From Planococcus lenghuensis (GTDB lineage: Bacteria > Bacillota > Bacilli > Bacillales_A > Planococcaceae), in NCBI RefSeq assembly GCF_001999905.1, contig NZ_CP019640.1, forward strand, positions 2,522,001 through 2,586,000: DNA of 64,000 nt, given 5' to 3'. Made by a program: the position numbers and the translations under genes. Shown here piece after piece: positions 36,835-45,129 of the stretch. The notes beneath the pieces were generated by a model that was not told where the DNA came from, did not search any database, and saw only the letters and a program-made list of their open reading frames with translations. The stretch's first letter is position 1; every line of letters begins with the position of its first letter.

Positions 36835-39219
36835 CTAGTTCTTGCGGGCAGCCAGGAACCGCAAAAGGTCATTAAACGGAAGCGGGCGGCTCACCAGGTA
36901 TCCTTGCACCGATTCAGCCTTCCAGCTTTTCAAAAGGGCCAGTTCCTCATCCTGTTCCACCCCTTCAGCCACGACTTTCATATCAAGTGCCTTTGCAAGC
37001 TCGATAACCGTATGGACAATTGCCTGCATATGCGGTTCTTCTGCCATCCGGCTAATAAATGTGCGATCGATTTTCAAGCGGTCAACCGGAAGTATCCGCA
37101 AGTAATTCAGTGATGAATAACCTGAACCGAAATCATCCAATGCCACTTTGATGCCGATTGCCTTCAGTGCATAAAGTGTCCGGCGCGCTTCATTGATACG
37201 GTCAACAATAACCGATTCCGTAATTTCAATTTCAAGCGCTTCAGGAGGGTAGCCATAAAAAGCGAGAAGCCTTTCGATTTTCCGGGGCAAATGGTGGTCA
37301 TGCAATTGCCGCACATTCAGGTTGACAGATACCGTTCCGATTTCAGGATGCTGTCTCAGCAGATCACTTCCCAGCCGGATGCTCTCCTCCATAACCCATT
37401 CATCAATACTTGTAATTTGCCCGCTTTGTTCTGCCACAGGGATGAATTCACTCGGACTGATTAATCCCTGTACCGGATGATTCCACCGAAGTAATGTCTC
37501 CACCCCATTCAGCCTGCCTGACGCCAGATCAAGCTGCGGCTGAAAGTGCAGCACCAGCTCGTCGTTGTCAATCGCAGTCCGCAGACCCCGTTCAATCGAA
37601 TTTCGCGCGGCAACTTTCTGTTTCATATCATCGCCAAAAAATAAAATGCGGTCCCGGCCGGCTTCTTTAGCCTCAGACAGAGCCGTGTCGGCAGCAGCCA
37701 GCAACTCTTCTTTATTGGCTGCATCGTACGGATATACCGAAACTCCGATTGTCGCTGTCATATACACCAATTGTCCTCGCACCTCGTAAGGCTCTGTCAG
37801 CCGGGCATGCAATTCTTTCATATGCAGATGAAGCAGCGCAATATCTTCAACTGTCGCCCGGAGCACAAGGATGAATTCATCTCCGCTGAAGCGCCCGATG
37901 AAAGTTTCATCTGTCATAAACTCATTGCGCAGCCGCTGACTGAATTGCACCAGCAGCTCATCCCCGAATGTGTGTCCGCTGATATCATTGATCTGTTTGA
38001 AGCGGTCAAGGTCAAGAAAAGCGATGGCGACCACTTGATCTGACTCTTCCGCTTTCCGTATAGCTGCAGTGATCACTTCTTCCGTATGGTAGCGGTTTGG
38101 CATGTCTGTCAGATTGTCATACAGCGCCTGATAATTCATCTCGGCAACCTGCTCATGAATCCGCTCGGCAAGACGCTTCACCGCTCTGGCTATCGCTCCG
38201 ACTTCATCGCCCCGGCTGAGCGCTGCAGAAATCTGATGGCCCGGAACTTCAGCCTTGCTTATGTCATGAAGCAGCACCGGGATTTCCCGCAGCAAATATT
38301 TTAATACTGCAAGGATTGTCAGGAGAACCGCCACCACGCCCACCAGCCAGACCAGAAGGGAAAACGACCGGAGTTCCTCGATCGGCTCAAGCGCGACTGA
38401 TGCCGGAATTGCGCTGATCACAGACCAGTTCAATGTCGGAACCTGGACTCTCTCTGCAAGCAGCAAGCCATTTGCCGTGGAGATCTGCTGCACCTCTCCT
38501 ACAGGTAAATCCTCATTGTTCAGCACTTCTCCCAAACGGGCGGGATCATAAATCACGTCCCCTTCCTCTGACAGAATCAGCAGTTGCTGATCGAATGACT
38601 GAATCGAATCAAGGACAGGCAGAATTGCTTCCAGGTATATATCCAGCCCGACAAAACCGAGTCGTCCTTCTTGGTCTATCACTGGATGTATGACGCTGAC
38701 TGTCGGTTTCGATGTCAGCAGATCCGTGTAAGGCCGCGAATATGTAGTGTCGAGGCTATTTGTCGCCTCTTCAAACCAAGGCCGTTGGAGCGGCGCAGTT
38801 TCGACAAGCTGTTCTCCATGATCAGCGATCAAAAATCGTTCTTCAGTATGCGATACCCAGACCGAGCCGATTCCTTCACTGCTTTCCTGAATCTTCGTTA
38901 CCGCTTCATTCAGCTGAGAATAATATGGATTTGCTGCTATGCCGTTTCCATCTGCAACAGCCAGGAAATCAGCTGTCAGCGGCCGCTTTGCCAGTTGACG
39001 GGCAATTTCCCCATTCAACTCCAGCTGTTTTGAAATATCCAGCGCTGTCAATTCACTTTTCAGCAGCAATTCATGTTCAATATGTTCCAGTAGGTAATTC
39101 TCATAGCGTTCTGTTGAGACAGCGGCCAGTAATAGCAGCACTACCAGTACGGCAACCAGCATTACGACCGCCACTTTTCCCGTCAGCCCCGTCTTTACGT
39201 CTTTCACTTTCCTTCCCAT
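36835..39219 (-). CDS. Membrane-bound dCACHE-HAMP-GGDEF-EAL cyclic-di-GMP protein
   Basis: A 794-residue sensor for c-di-GMP turnover. A first membrane helix is followed by an extracytoplasmic CACHE-type domain (about 40-270), a second helix, a HAMP-like segment, then GGDEF and EAL domains. The GGDEF loop reads SGDEF and no inhibitory RxxD is seen at the usual spacing. The EAL motif reads ETL, but DDFGSG, KIDRTFI, AEGVE and QGYLVSRPLP are intact, so phosphodiesterase activity is plausible. The ligand is unknown. ATG 39219 has AAGGAGG 5 nt upstream. Confidence 0.9.
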   Translation of the reverse strand: MGRKVKDVKTGLTGKVAVVMLVAVLVVLLLLAAVSTERYENYLLEHIEHELLLKSELTALDISKQLELNGEIARQLAKRPLTADFLAVADGNGIAANPYYSQLNEAVTKIQESSEGIGSVWVSHTEERFLIADHGEQLVETAPLQRPWFEEATNSLDTTYSRPYTDLLTSKPTVSVIHPVIDQEGRLGFVGLDIYLEAILPVLDSIQSFDQQLLILSEEGDVIYDPARLGEVLNNEDLPVGEVQQISTANGLLLAERVQVPTLNWSVISAIPASVALEPIEELRSFSLLVWLVGVVAVLLTILAVLKYLLREIPVLLHDISKAEVPGHQISAALSRGDEVGAIARAVKRLAERIHEQVAEMNYQALYDNLTDMPNRYHTEEVITAAIRKAEESDQVVAIAFLDLDRFKQINDISGHTFGDELLVQFSQRLRNEFMTDETFIGRFSGDEFILVLRATVEDIALLHLHMKELHARLTEPYEVRGQLVYMTATIGVSVYPYDAANKEELLAAADTALSEAKEAGRDRILFFGDDMKQKVAARNSIERGLRTAIDNDELVLHFQPQLDLASGRLNGVETLLRWNHPVQGLISPSEFIPVAEQSGQITSIDEWVMEESIRLGSDLLRQHPEIGTVSVNLNVRQLHDHHLPRKIERLLAFYGYPPEALEIEITESVIVDRINEARRTLYALKAIGIKVALDDFGSGYSSLNYLRILPVDRLKIDRTFISRMAEEPHMQAIVHTVIELAKALDMKVVAEGVEQDEELALLKSWKAESVQGYLVSRPLPFNDLLRFLAARKN

Positions 39220-39256
39220 GCCGCCCTCCTTACCACTAGCCATGTTTTCAAGAACA

Positions 39257-39290
39257 AAAAAAGCCTCTCCGGGTTTAAGAGAGGCTTTCA
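39257..39290 (-). terminator. Terminator after hpf
   Basis: AAAGCCTCTC / GAGAGGCTTT, followed by a T tract on the minus strand. Confidence 0.85.
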
Positions 39291-39296
39291 ACTTCG

Positions 39297-39860
39297 TCAG
39301 CTTGTTTCAATCAGCCCGTATGTGCCGTCTTTCCGTTTGTAAACAATATTCGTGCCATTGGAATCTGCATCTGTAAAGACGTAAAAATTATGACCCAGCA
39401 TGTTCATCTGAAGCACAGCTTCCTCTTCGTCCATTGGCTTCAGATCAAACTGTTTTGTCCGGACGATTGTCAGGTCTTCTTCATCTTCTTCAGCGATCCG
39501 CTGCTGCTGCGCTTCGTTTTCAAGCGCTGCGAAAGCAACTCCGATTCCGTCGCGGTCACGGAACTTACGATTTACCCGGGTCTTGTATTTGCGGATCTGC
39601 CGTTCAAGTTTATCAACAATCAAATCTACTGCCGCATACAGATCATTGTGGCGTTCTTCTGCGCGCAGTGTTAGATTTTTCATCGGAATCGTGACTTCCA
39701 CTTTTGTTTGAGCGTTATTGTATGTTCGCACGTTCACGTTCGCTGTAGCGTTTGTGCCCTCTGGAAAATAACGTTCGACTTTTTCTACCTTCCGTTCAAT
39801 ATGTTCACGGATTGCCGGTGTAACGTCGATGTTTTCTCCTCGGATGTTATATTGTAACAT
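39297..39860 (-). CDS. hpf: Long-form ribosome hibernation promoting factor
   Basis: A 187-residue protein starting MLQYNIRGENIDVTPAIREH. The S30AE domain (about 1-100) binds the decoding region, and the C-terminal domain (FDLKPMDEEEAVLQMNMLGH onward) drives 100S dimer formation in stationary phase. The start is fixed by AAAGGAGG before ATG 39860; the longer open frame upstream is not coding. A sigma-B-like promoter lies 44-69 bp upstream, consistent with stress induction of yvyD in Bacillus. Confidence 0.95.
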   Translation of the reverse strand: MLQYNIRGENIDVTPAIREHIERKVEKVERYFPEGTNATANVNVRTYNNAQTKVEVTIPMKNLTLRAEERHNDLYAAVDLIVDKLERQIRKYKTRVNRKFRDRDGIGVAFAALENEAQQQRIAEEDEEDLTIVRTKQFDLKPMDEEEAVLQMNMLGHNFYVFTDADSNGTNIVYKRKDGTYGLIETS

Positions 39861-39903
39861 ACAAATTCCTCCTTTATTAAATGCATACTGTACCATTCTA
39901 TTT

Positions 39904-39929
39904 TTCCCCACCGACCTCCTGCATGAAAC
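39904..39929 (-). promoter_or_regulatory. Possible sigma-B promoter of hpf
   Basis: On the minus strand GTTTCA (39924-39929), a 14-bp spacer and GGGGAA (39904-39909); one mismatch to the GGGTAA -10 form. Confidence 0.42.
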
Positions 39930-39936
39930 ATAAAAA

Positions 39937-39962
39937 GTTTTAGCCTGCGATGTAATAGGTAA
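39937..39962 (+). promoter_or_regulatory. Possible sigma-B promoter of the SDR gene
   Basis: GTTTTA (39937-39942), a 14-bp spacer and AGGTAA (39957-39962), 26 bp before the start codon; divergent from the hpf promoter. Confidence 0.4.
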
Positions 39963-39987
39963 ACTGACATCAAGGAGGGGACAAATT

Positions 39988-40695
39988 ATGTTCGAGCAAA
40001 AGACTGTGATTGTTACAGGTGCCGCACAAGGCATCGGCCGAAGTGTAGCTGAGCACTTCGCCGAAAAGGGGGCCCGGGTCATCGGGCTTGATATTGAAAG
40101 TGCGTCGGCTGCGTCCATCGATTTCTGGAAATGTGATGTCGGGGATTTTGAAGACGTGACCCGGACGTTTATGGAAATCAATGAAGAATACGGAGCCATC
40201 CACGCACTCGTGAATAACGCCGGAATTTCTGAATTTAAATCGCTCTGGGAAGTGAGTGAAGCAGACTGGGACCGTGTGCTCGATACCAATTTGAAAAGTG
40301 TCTTTATCTGCAGCCGTGAAGCTGCCCGTTATATGACGGAAGACGTACGGGCTATCGTCAATATGGCATCAACCCGGGCATTCATGTCCGAACCGGACAC
40401 TGAAAGCTACGCCGCATCCAAAGGCGGCATTTTCGCACTGACCCACGCCCTTGCCGCCACACTCAGCGAAAGGAATATCCGCGTAAATTCCATCGCGCCG
40501 GGCTGGATTCATAATGGAGATCCTGATGACCTGCGCCCGCAGGACCATTCGCAGCATTGGAGCGGACGCGCCGGCCGACCGGATGATATTGCGCGGGCCT
40601 GCCTCTTTCTATGCAATCCAGATAATGAGTTTATCACTGGAGAAAACCTGCGGATCGATGGCGGCATGACCAGAAAAATGATTTACGAACATTGA
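39988..40695 (+). CDS. Short-chain dehydrogenase/reductase
   Basis: A 235-residue classical SDR: nucleotide-binding TGAAQGIG at residue 11, NNAG, catalytic Ser in VNMASTR, and YAASKGG. AAGGAGGGG precedes the ATG. It occupies the place between comFC and hpf where B. subtilis carries its flagellar genes. The substrate is unknown. A sigma-B-like promoter suggests a stress role. Confidence 0.87.
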   Translation: MFEQKTVIVTGAAQGIGRSVAEHFAEKGARVIGLDIESASAASIDFWKCDVGDFEDVTRTFMEINEEYGAIHALVNNAGISEFKSLWEVSEADWDRVLDTNLKSVFICSREAARYMTEDVRAIVNMASTRAFMSEPDTESYAASKGGIFALTHALAATLSERNIRVNSIAPGWIHNGDPDDLRPQDHSQHWSGRAGRPDDIARACLFLCNPDNEFITGENLRIDGGMTRKMIYEH

Positions 40696-40703
40696 GATTC
40701 CCG

Positions 40704-40728
40704 CCCGCCACCTGGCTGGCGGGTTTTT
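40704..40728 (+). terminator. Terminator after the SDR gene
   Basis: CCCGCCA / TGGCGGG with loop CCTGGC and TTTTT. Confidence 0.82.
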
Positions 40729-40773
40729 CTGAATTGATTTCACTTTAATTTGCTGTCCTGCCATCAGAATCAT

Positions 40774-41427
40774 TTATCCGCGAATCAGCGTGAAAACAAG
40801 AATCTCTTCAGCACCGGCTTGCCGCAACACTTTTGCTGCATGACGCAATGTCGTGCCGGTCGTGTATAAATCATCAGCAATCGTTACACGTTTCGGCACT
40901 TCCGCTCCATTCCATTTGAATAGAAGAGGTGAAGCCAGCCGTTCCTGTCTCGTCTTTTTCCCTTGGATGCCGCCCTCCTTCACAAGGGTTTGCAGATACG
41001 GCAGCCTTGCAGCATCGAGCATGCGCTCCACTTGCGGAAAAGTTCGTTCCCGTTCGCGTTCTTCATTCATCGGCACCGGTACGATGAATCGTCCTTTCAA
41101 CGCGTCATGAAGCACAGGAGCGAAAACAGCAGCGAGCGCTTCATCTTTAAGAAATTTATATTGATGCAAGTAACGTTGCATCGCTTCGTTATACATAAAG
41201 AGACTCTTGCCGCCGGAAATCAGTCCGGCATATTTCGTCCGCTCCCACATCCGGCACTCCGGACATAAATTAGCTGATGAAATTCCGCAAACAGGACAGA
41301 CCGGTCCTGTGATCCGGCTGAATCCCTGTTCACAGCGGGCACAAATGACTTTGCCGATATCCCGGCAGAACATCGTCCGCCAGGAGACCTGCATAGCCAT
41401 CCGGCGGTCACAGAGCAGGCAATTCAT
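40774..41427 (-). CDS. comFC: Competence protein ComFC (phosphoribosyltransferase-like)
   Basis: A 217-residue protein with an N-terminal cysteine-rich zinc region (CLLC, CARC, CPVCG, CPEC) and a PRTase-type PRPP loop (TIADDLYTTGTTL). It is needed for uptake of single-stranded DNA together with ComFA. Its start overlaps the comFA stop by 4 bp. comFB, present between them in B. subtilis, is missing, as in many relatives. Confidence 0.92.
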   Translation of the reverse strand: MNCLLCDRRMAMQVSWRTMFCRDIGKVICARCEQGFSRITGPVCPVCGISSANLCPECRMWERTKYAGLISGGKSLFMYNEAMQRYLHQYKFLKDEALAAVFAPVLHDALKGRFIVPVPMNEERERERTFPQVERMLDAARLPYLQTLVKEGGIQGKKTRQERLASPLLFKWNGAEVPKRVTIADDLYTTGTTLRHAAKVLRQAGAEEILVFTLIRG

Positions 41428-42749
41428 GAAAAGCCCTCCGTATTGTAGAGCCGGATCAGCCGTCGGGCACTGTCCATTTTCCGGGAAATTCCGTTATGGA
41501 AAAAAAGCACATCCCCGGTCGGCTGCTCTGCCGACCGACCAGCCCTCCCTGCAATCTGAATAAGCGCGGCCGCCGTAAAAATCGCTTCATCCGCTCCAAC
41601 GACAGCCACTTGAACGTTGGGAATTGTAATGCCGCGTTCCAGAATGGTCGAAGTCACCAATCCTGGCACCTCCTGATTCCGCAGCTGCAGTACTTTCTGT
41701 TTCCGGTCCGGGTCTTCCGCATAAACTGCCTGAATGCGCGGATCAAGTGCCTGGAATAGCGGAATCGTTTCTTCGATGAGTTCAATGGTCGGCAGGAATA
41801 GCAGGAACGGCTGCCGGTTTCGCAATTTTTCTTCCAGCCAGGATTTGAGTTTCGGCGGAATGGTTTTTCTGCGGAACGCTTTCCGGTAATTCCATAGAGA
41901 CCGGTACTCCGATTCAGGAAGCGGATGGCCATGATAGCGCCTGAAGATGCGGGACTGATTTCGAACCGATCGTAGCATTGCATTTGACGGTGTGGCAGTC
42001 ACATACGCAACCGGGGCATCCGGCTTTTTCGCTTTCTGTACGGCATACTGCAATGCCTGATCGGCGGAGTAAGGAAATGCATCGGCTTCATCGACTATCA
42101 TGAAACCAAAAGCCTCTTGAAACCGGTACAATTGATGGGTCGTAGCGATGACGAGCTGGGCAAAACCGGTTTCTTTTGGTGCATCGCCGTACAGCGTATG
42201 TATGACAGTACCGGGAAAAGCCTCTTTCAGCCGCGGGGCAAGTTCAAGAACGACATCCGTGCGGGGAGCTGCCAGGCATACCCGCTTGTTTTTCAATAAT
42301 GCCGCATAGATCGGCGGAAACAAAAGCTCGGTCTTACCAGCACCGCATACTGCGTAGATCAAATGGTCTTCGTTCCGTTCAAGACTGGCAAGCAATTCAT
42401 CAGAGGCCTGCTTTTGAGGTGAAGTGAGCGTGCCATTCCATGCAAATGAATGGACGCATGAAGGGGATAAAGAAGGATCTGCCCAGGTAATCAGTTCGGT
42501 GCAGGAACTGACCCGCCCCATGGTAAGACAATGCCGGCAGTACAAACAATCTGCCTGGCACCGGGCACAGCGGAATTTCACAATGTGCCGGGTATTTTTT
42601 TCGAGGCAGCGGGCACATTGCTTATCCGTAATTCCAGGAATAACCTTGATTTTTCCGCTGAGGATCAGTGCATCTATCTCATCAGCAGGAAATGGTGTAT
42701 GTTCACGAAGCCAAATCCGCCCTGTCAGAAACACTTCTATTTCATCCAT
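41424..42749 (-). CDS. comFA: Competence DNA translocase ComFA
   Basis: A DEAD-box ATPase of 441 residues that pulls transforming DNA across the membrane. An N-terminal four-cysteine zinc finger set (CARC, CARCQADCLYC) is followed by Walker A CGAGKTE and the DEAD box IVDEADAFP. TATPS and a C-terminal helicase motif (QIAGRAGRS) complete it. ATG 42749 has AAAGGA 8 nt upstream; the in-frame TTG two codons earlier is too close to it. Confidence 0.93.
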   Translation of the reverse strand: MDEIEVFLTGRIWLREHTPFPADEIDALILSGKIKVIPGITDKQCARCLEKNTRHIVKFRCARCQADCLYCRHCLTMGRVSSCTELITWADPSLSPSCVHSFAWNGTLTSPQKQASDELLASLERNEDHLIYAVCGAGKTELLFPPIYAALLKNKRVCLAAPRTDVVLELAPRLKEAFPGTVIHTLYGDAPKETGFAQLVIATTHQLYRFQEAFGFMIVDEADAFPYSADQALQYAVQKAKKPDAPVAYVTATPSNAMLRSVRNQSRIFRRYHGHPLPESEYRSLWNYRKAFRRKTIPPKLKSWLEEKLRNRQPFLLFLPTIELIEETIPLFQALDPRIQAVYAEDPDRKQKVLQLRNQEVPGLVTSTILERGITIPNVQVAVVGADEAIFTAAALIQIAGRAGRSAEQPTGDVLFFHNGISRKMDSARRLIRLYNTEGFS

Positions 42750-42798
42750 TCGCAAGTTCCTTTCTTTTTATAGTAGGTTCTGTTAAAGAATAATGTTG

Positions 42799-42969
42799 TT
42801 TTTTACTACAAAAAATCTGGAGCAAAAAGCGGAAACGCCTGCAGAAAAGCGAGGCGCTGAAATCCACTCGGGCTTTTAAGTCCGAGTTAGTTCAGTGTAA
42901 GCCCGCGGCAAGTGGAGCTATTTTGCGGAAAATCAACAGAGATATTTAACATAGCTTTGTAGTAAAAAA
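42799..42969. repeat. Structured element flanked by 14-bp inverted repeats
   Basis: TTTTTTACTACAAA (42799-42812) and its exact inverse TTTGTAGTAAAAAA (42956-42969) enclose 143 bp. The interior folds readily: ACTCGGGCTT with AAGTCCGAGT, and outer TCCACT with AGTGGA plus GGGCTT with AAGCCC. No open reading frame. It could be a MITE-like remnant or a structured RNA; the right arm also forms the T tract of the next gene's terminator. Confidence 0.55.
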
Positions 42970-42991
42970 TCTCCCGCCATTGCAGGAGATT
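42961..42991 (-). terminator. Terminator of the lipoprotein gene
   Basis: AATCTCC / GGAGATT stem around a 10-nt loop, with TTTTTT on the minus strand. Confidence 0.75.
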
Positions 42992-43548
42992 CACTGGTTA
43001 CCGATAAAATGAAGGGCCGATACGCGCCACTCGCCATCTTCTTTTTCAAATACAACAACTTGTCTGCCCGTCTGCTCGATCGTGTTATCCGTTTCTGCAT
43101 CAACCATCGTAACATCAATAACAGCGAATACTTCCGCCCGATCTTCTTCGTACTTCACAATTGTCATATCACTCGGTTCATATGTTGTTTCATACTGTTC
43201 AAATGTATCCAGCAGCAACTCTTTATCCGCTTCCCGGTCAAATCCTTCCGGGTCATCGGCGAGTACGTTCATGAACGCATCAATATCTTCAGCATTGAAG
43301 GCGTTAATGTATGCGTTATAAGCTTCAAGAAGTACTACTTCTTCTCCTGCCGGCACATCCGCGGCAATCGGTGTCCCGTCTTCATCGAGCGTAAACCCGA
43401 CCGTATCATCTTCCACGCCGTGACCTATGGCATCATTTGTATTTTCATACCCGGCTTCAGCTGTATCTGCATTCTGTGTTTCTTCATCTGCTGAACAGCC
43501 GGCTAATAAACCCATTGCGCCTGCAGCAAGCAACCATTTTTTCATCAT
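42991..43548 (-). CDS. Acidic lipoprotein with an NTF2/SnoaL-like domain
   Basis: A 185-residue exported lipoprotein (lipobox LLAGC at residue about 18), an acidic spacer, then an alpha+beta domain from about residue 75. The domain pattern (AYNAYINAFNAEDIDAFMNVL; ending EKEDGEWRVSALHFIG) fits the NTF2-like/DUF4440 fold, usually ligand binding without fixed catalysis. ATG 43548 has AGGAGGAATGC nearby. Function unknown. The 17-copy repeat array lies upstream of it. Confidence 0.72.
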   Translation of the reverse strand: MMKKWLLAAGAMGLLAGCSADEETQNADTAEAGYENTNDAIGHGVEDDTVGFTLDEDGTPIAADVPAGEEVVLLEAYNAYINAFNAEDIDAFMNVLADDPEGFDREADKELLLDTFEQYETTYEPSDMTIVKYEEDRAEVFAVIDVTMVDAETDNTIEQTGRQVVVFEKEDGEWRVSALHFIGNQ

Positions 43549-43650
43549 GCATTCCTCCTGCGGTTATTTTTGCACAACCGGAGCCCCTATTCAACTTGCA
43601 TGCGGCTGGAATATGCAATGTGTGGCAGGATTGTGGCGCAGTTTGGGTAT

Positions 43651-43990
43651 GTTACTTGCGAATTTTTCACAGTTACTTGCGAATTTTTCACAGTTACTTG
43701 CGAATTTTTCACAGTTACTTGCGAAAGCGGCTTCGTTTCTTGCGAATTGGAAAACACTTGCGATACTCCCCCGGTTACTTGCGAATGCGCCGGATTTACT
43801 TGCGAAAACGGCTTCGTTTCTTGCGAATTGGAAAACACTTGCGATACTCCCCCGGTTACTTGCGAACATGCCGCATTTACTTGCGAAAACAGCTCAATTT
43901 CTTGCGAATCGGAAAACACTTGCGAAATTCCCCCCGGTTACTTGCGAACACAGTACATTTACTTGCAAATGCAGCTCAGTTTCTTGCAGG
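43651..43990. repeat. Array of 17 CTTGCGA motifs at two-helical-turn spacing
   Basis: CTTGCGA (last two CTTGCAA and CTTGCAG) begins at 43655, 43676, 43697, 43718, 43739, 43757, 43778, 43799, 43820, 43838, 43859, 43880, 43901, 43919, 43941, 43962 and 43983. Spacings are 21 bp with an 18-bp step after every fourth, giving an 81-bp superunit. All copies have the same orientation. Linkers are partly conserved (AATTTTTCACAGTTA; GAATTGGAAAACA; CTCCCCCGGTTA). The array fills the gap between the NERD gene stop and the lipoprotein gene. Because spacings are multiples of three, several frames stay open, but none has a ribosome site. Confidence 0.9.
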
Positions 43991-43991
43991 T

Positions 43992-44924
43992 TCATCTTTT
44001 CAATAAATACTTACTATCCCTGAATGTTCCGATGCGTTCCAGATCCATGCTCCGCAATAATCTCCCTGCTGCATGCACACTCGTTAATCCCAGCATTTCC
44101 CGCGCGTCCCGGTTTGTTATCGGTTCCCCTGTAATCAGCAGCCAATCCCGCACAGTCCGTTCGTGCGCAGCTTTCTCTTTTGCTCCGCATCCGCAAATCC
44201 AGCAGCCATGCAACCGCTTCATGCCAAGCCGGCCGCACGCATTACACCACACACCTGTTTTCATCCTTGAAATGGGAAACCTCTTATCCAAGTGAAACGG
44301 CGGATGCACAAAAGGCCGATGGAACCTGATTAGCTCATCTGCAATTTTTTGCATTTCAGCTGGATGCATCATCCAGGCTTCTTCCGCCAGACGACTCATA
44401 AAAAGGGGTAGCTGGTGGGAGAATAACACAACCTGCGAAGATGGAATATTTTCCGGAATTTGTTTCGCATAGGAAAACACGAGGATGGACCGGAGCGGCA
44501 CAATGAGTTTATGGCGCATGAGCCATTCCTCGAAGAGCCACGAATGTGTTTCCATTTGCTCGAGCGGGCTCTTTATGCCGGCTCTTGAACCATCTTCTTT
44601 TAACTGAACCGCCTGTTGTGGATTTTGTCTGATCTGCGTGCGGCCACCCAGGTTTTTCACTTCAAATACATAGATGCACCACGGCGTAATCATGACGGAG
44701 TCCAGCTGGAACGGAAATACAGATTCCAGCGATACATCATGCAAAATCAGATGCGGAAACTTCGGCTCACACTGCTCCATGTAATAATCGAACCGTTCTT
44801 CCCCACCCACACCGGCGCAGACACTCTGGTACTCTTTTTCGAGAGCATCGCTTCCAGGAAATCTGCGCATCAGCACTTCCAGCCGTTCTTTATCCGCCGG
44901 CTCACCTCTCATCTTTACAAGCAA
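43992..44924 (-). CDS. NERD-domain protein with zinc ribbon and winged-helix tail
   Basis: About 310 residues. The N-terminal nuclease-related domain (about 35-150) contains EKEYQSVCAGVGGEERFDYY, then LDSVMITPWCIYVFEVKNLGG-type core residues (D, E-x-K). The middle is alpha-helical. A zinc ribbon near residue 230-255 (WCNAC, CWICGCG) and a winged-helix-like C-terminus follow. The start is TTG 44924 by alignment with NERD N-termini, with GAGGGAGG just upstream; ATG 44912 and ATG 44981 are alternatives. DNA processing is likely but unproven. The CTTGCGA array begins at its 3' end. Confidence 0.78.
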   Translation of the reverse strand: MLVKMRGEPADKERLEVLMRRFPGSDALEKEYQSVCAGVGGEERFDYYMEQCEPKFPHLILHDVSLESVFPFQLDSVMITPWCIYVFEVKNLGGRTQIRQNPQQAVQLKEDGSRAGIKSPLEQMETHSWLFEEWLMRHKLIVPLRSILVFSYAKQIPENIPSSQVVLFSHQLPLFMSRLAEEAWMMHPAEMQKIADELIRFHRPFVHPPFHLDKRFPISRMKTGVWCNACGRLGMKRLHGCWICGCGAKEKAAHERTVRDWLLITGEPITNRDAREMLGLTSVHAAGRLLRSMDLERIGTFRDSKYLLKR

Positions 44925-45091
44925 TAGCCTCCCTCTTTTCCGCTCTAATGTAGCACGCCGCTTATCATTCGCCAATAGCATTCAGCAAACCCGTATTTTC
45001 AAGCTATCTATGCCGGCAAATCGGTATTTTCAGACACTTCCATCTGCTTTCCCCACACTTTCTGAATTAAAAAGCCGATATTTTTCCATGC

Positions 45092-45120
45092 AAAAACCCG
45101 CAGCACGATGCTGCGGGTTT
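45092..45120 (-). terminator. Terminator of the degSU operon
   Basis: ACCCGCAGCA / TGCTGCGGGT with loop CGA; TTTTTG follows on the minus strand. Confidence 0.88.
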
Positions 45121-45129
45121 ATGAAAACT

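Noticed and set aside
39861-40289. N-terminal extension of hpf
   Set aside because: It overlaps the SDR gene, has no homology feel, and the true start has a strong ribosome site.
43651-43990. CRISPR array
   Set aside because: The repeated unit is only about 7-10 bp and the intervals are themselves partly conserved; no cas genes.
43570-44295. Cys-rich heptad ORF (VTCEFFT repeats) across the CTTGCGA array
   Set aside because: Repeat spacings are multiples of three, so several frames on both strands stay open. No start with a ribosome site, and it overlaps the NERD gene on the other strand.
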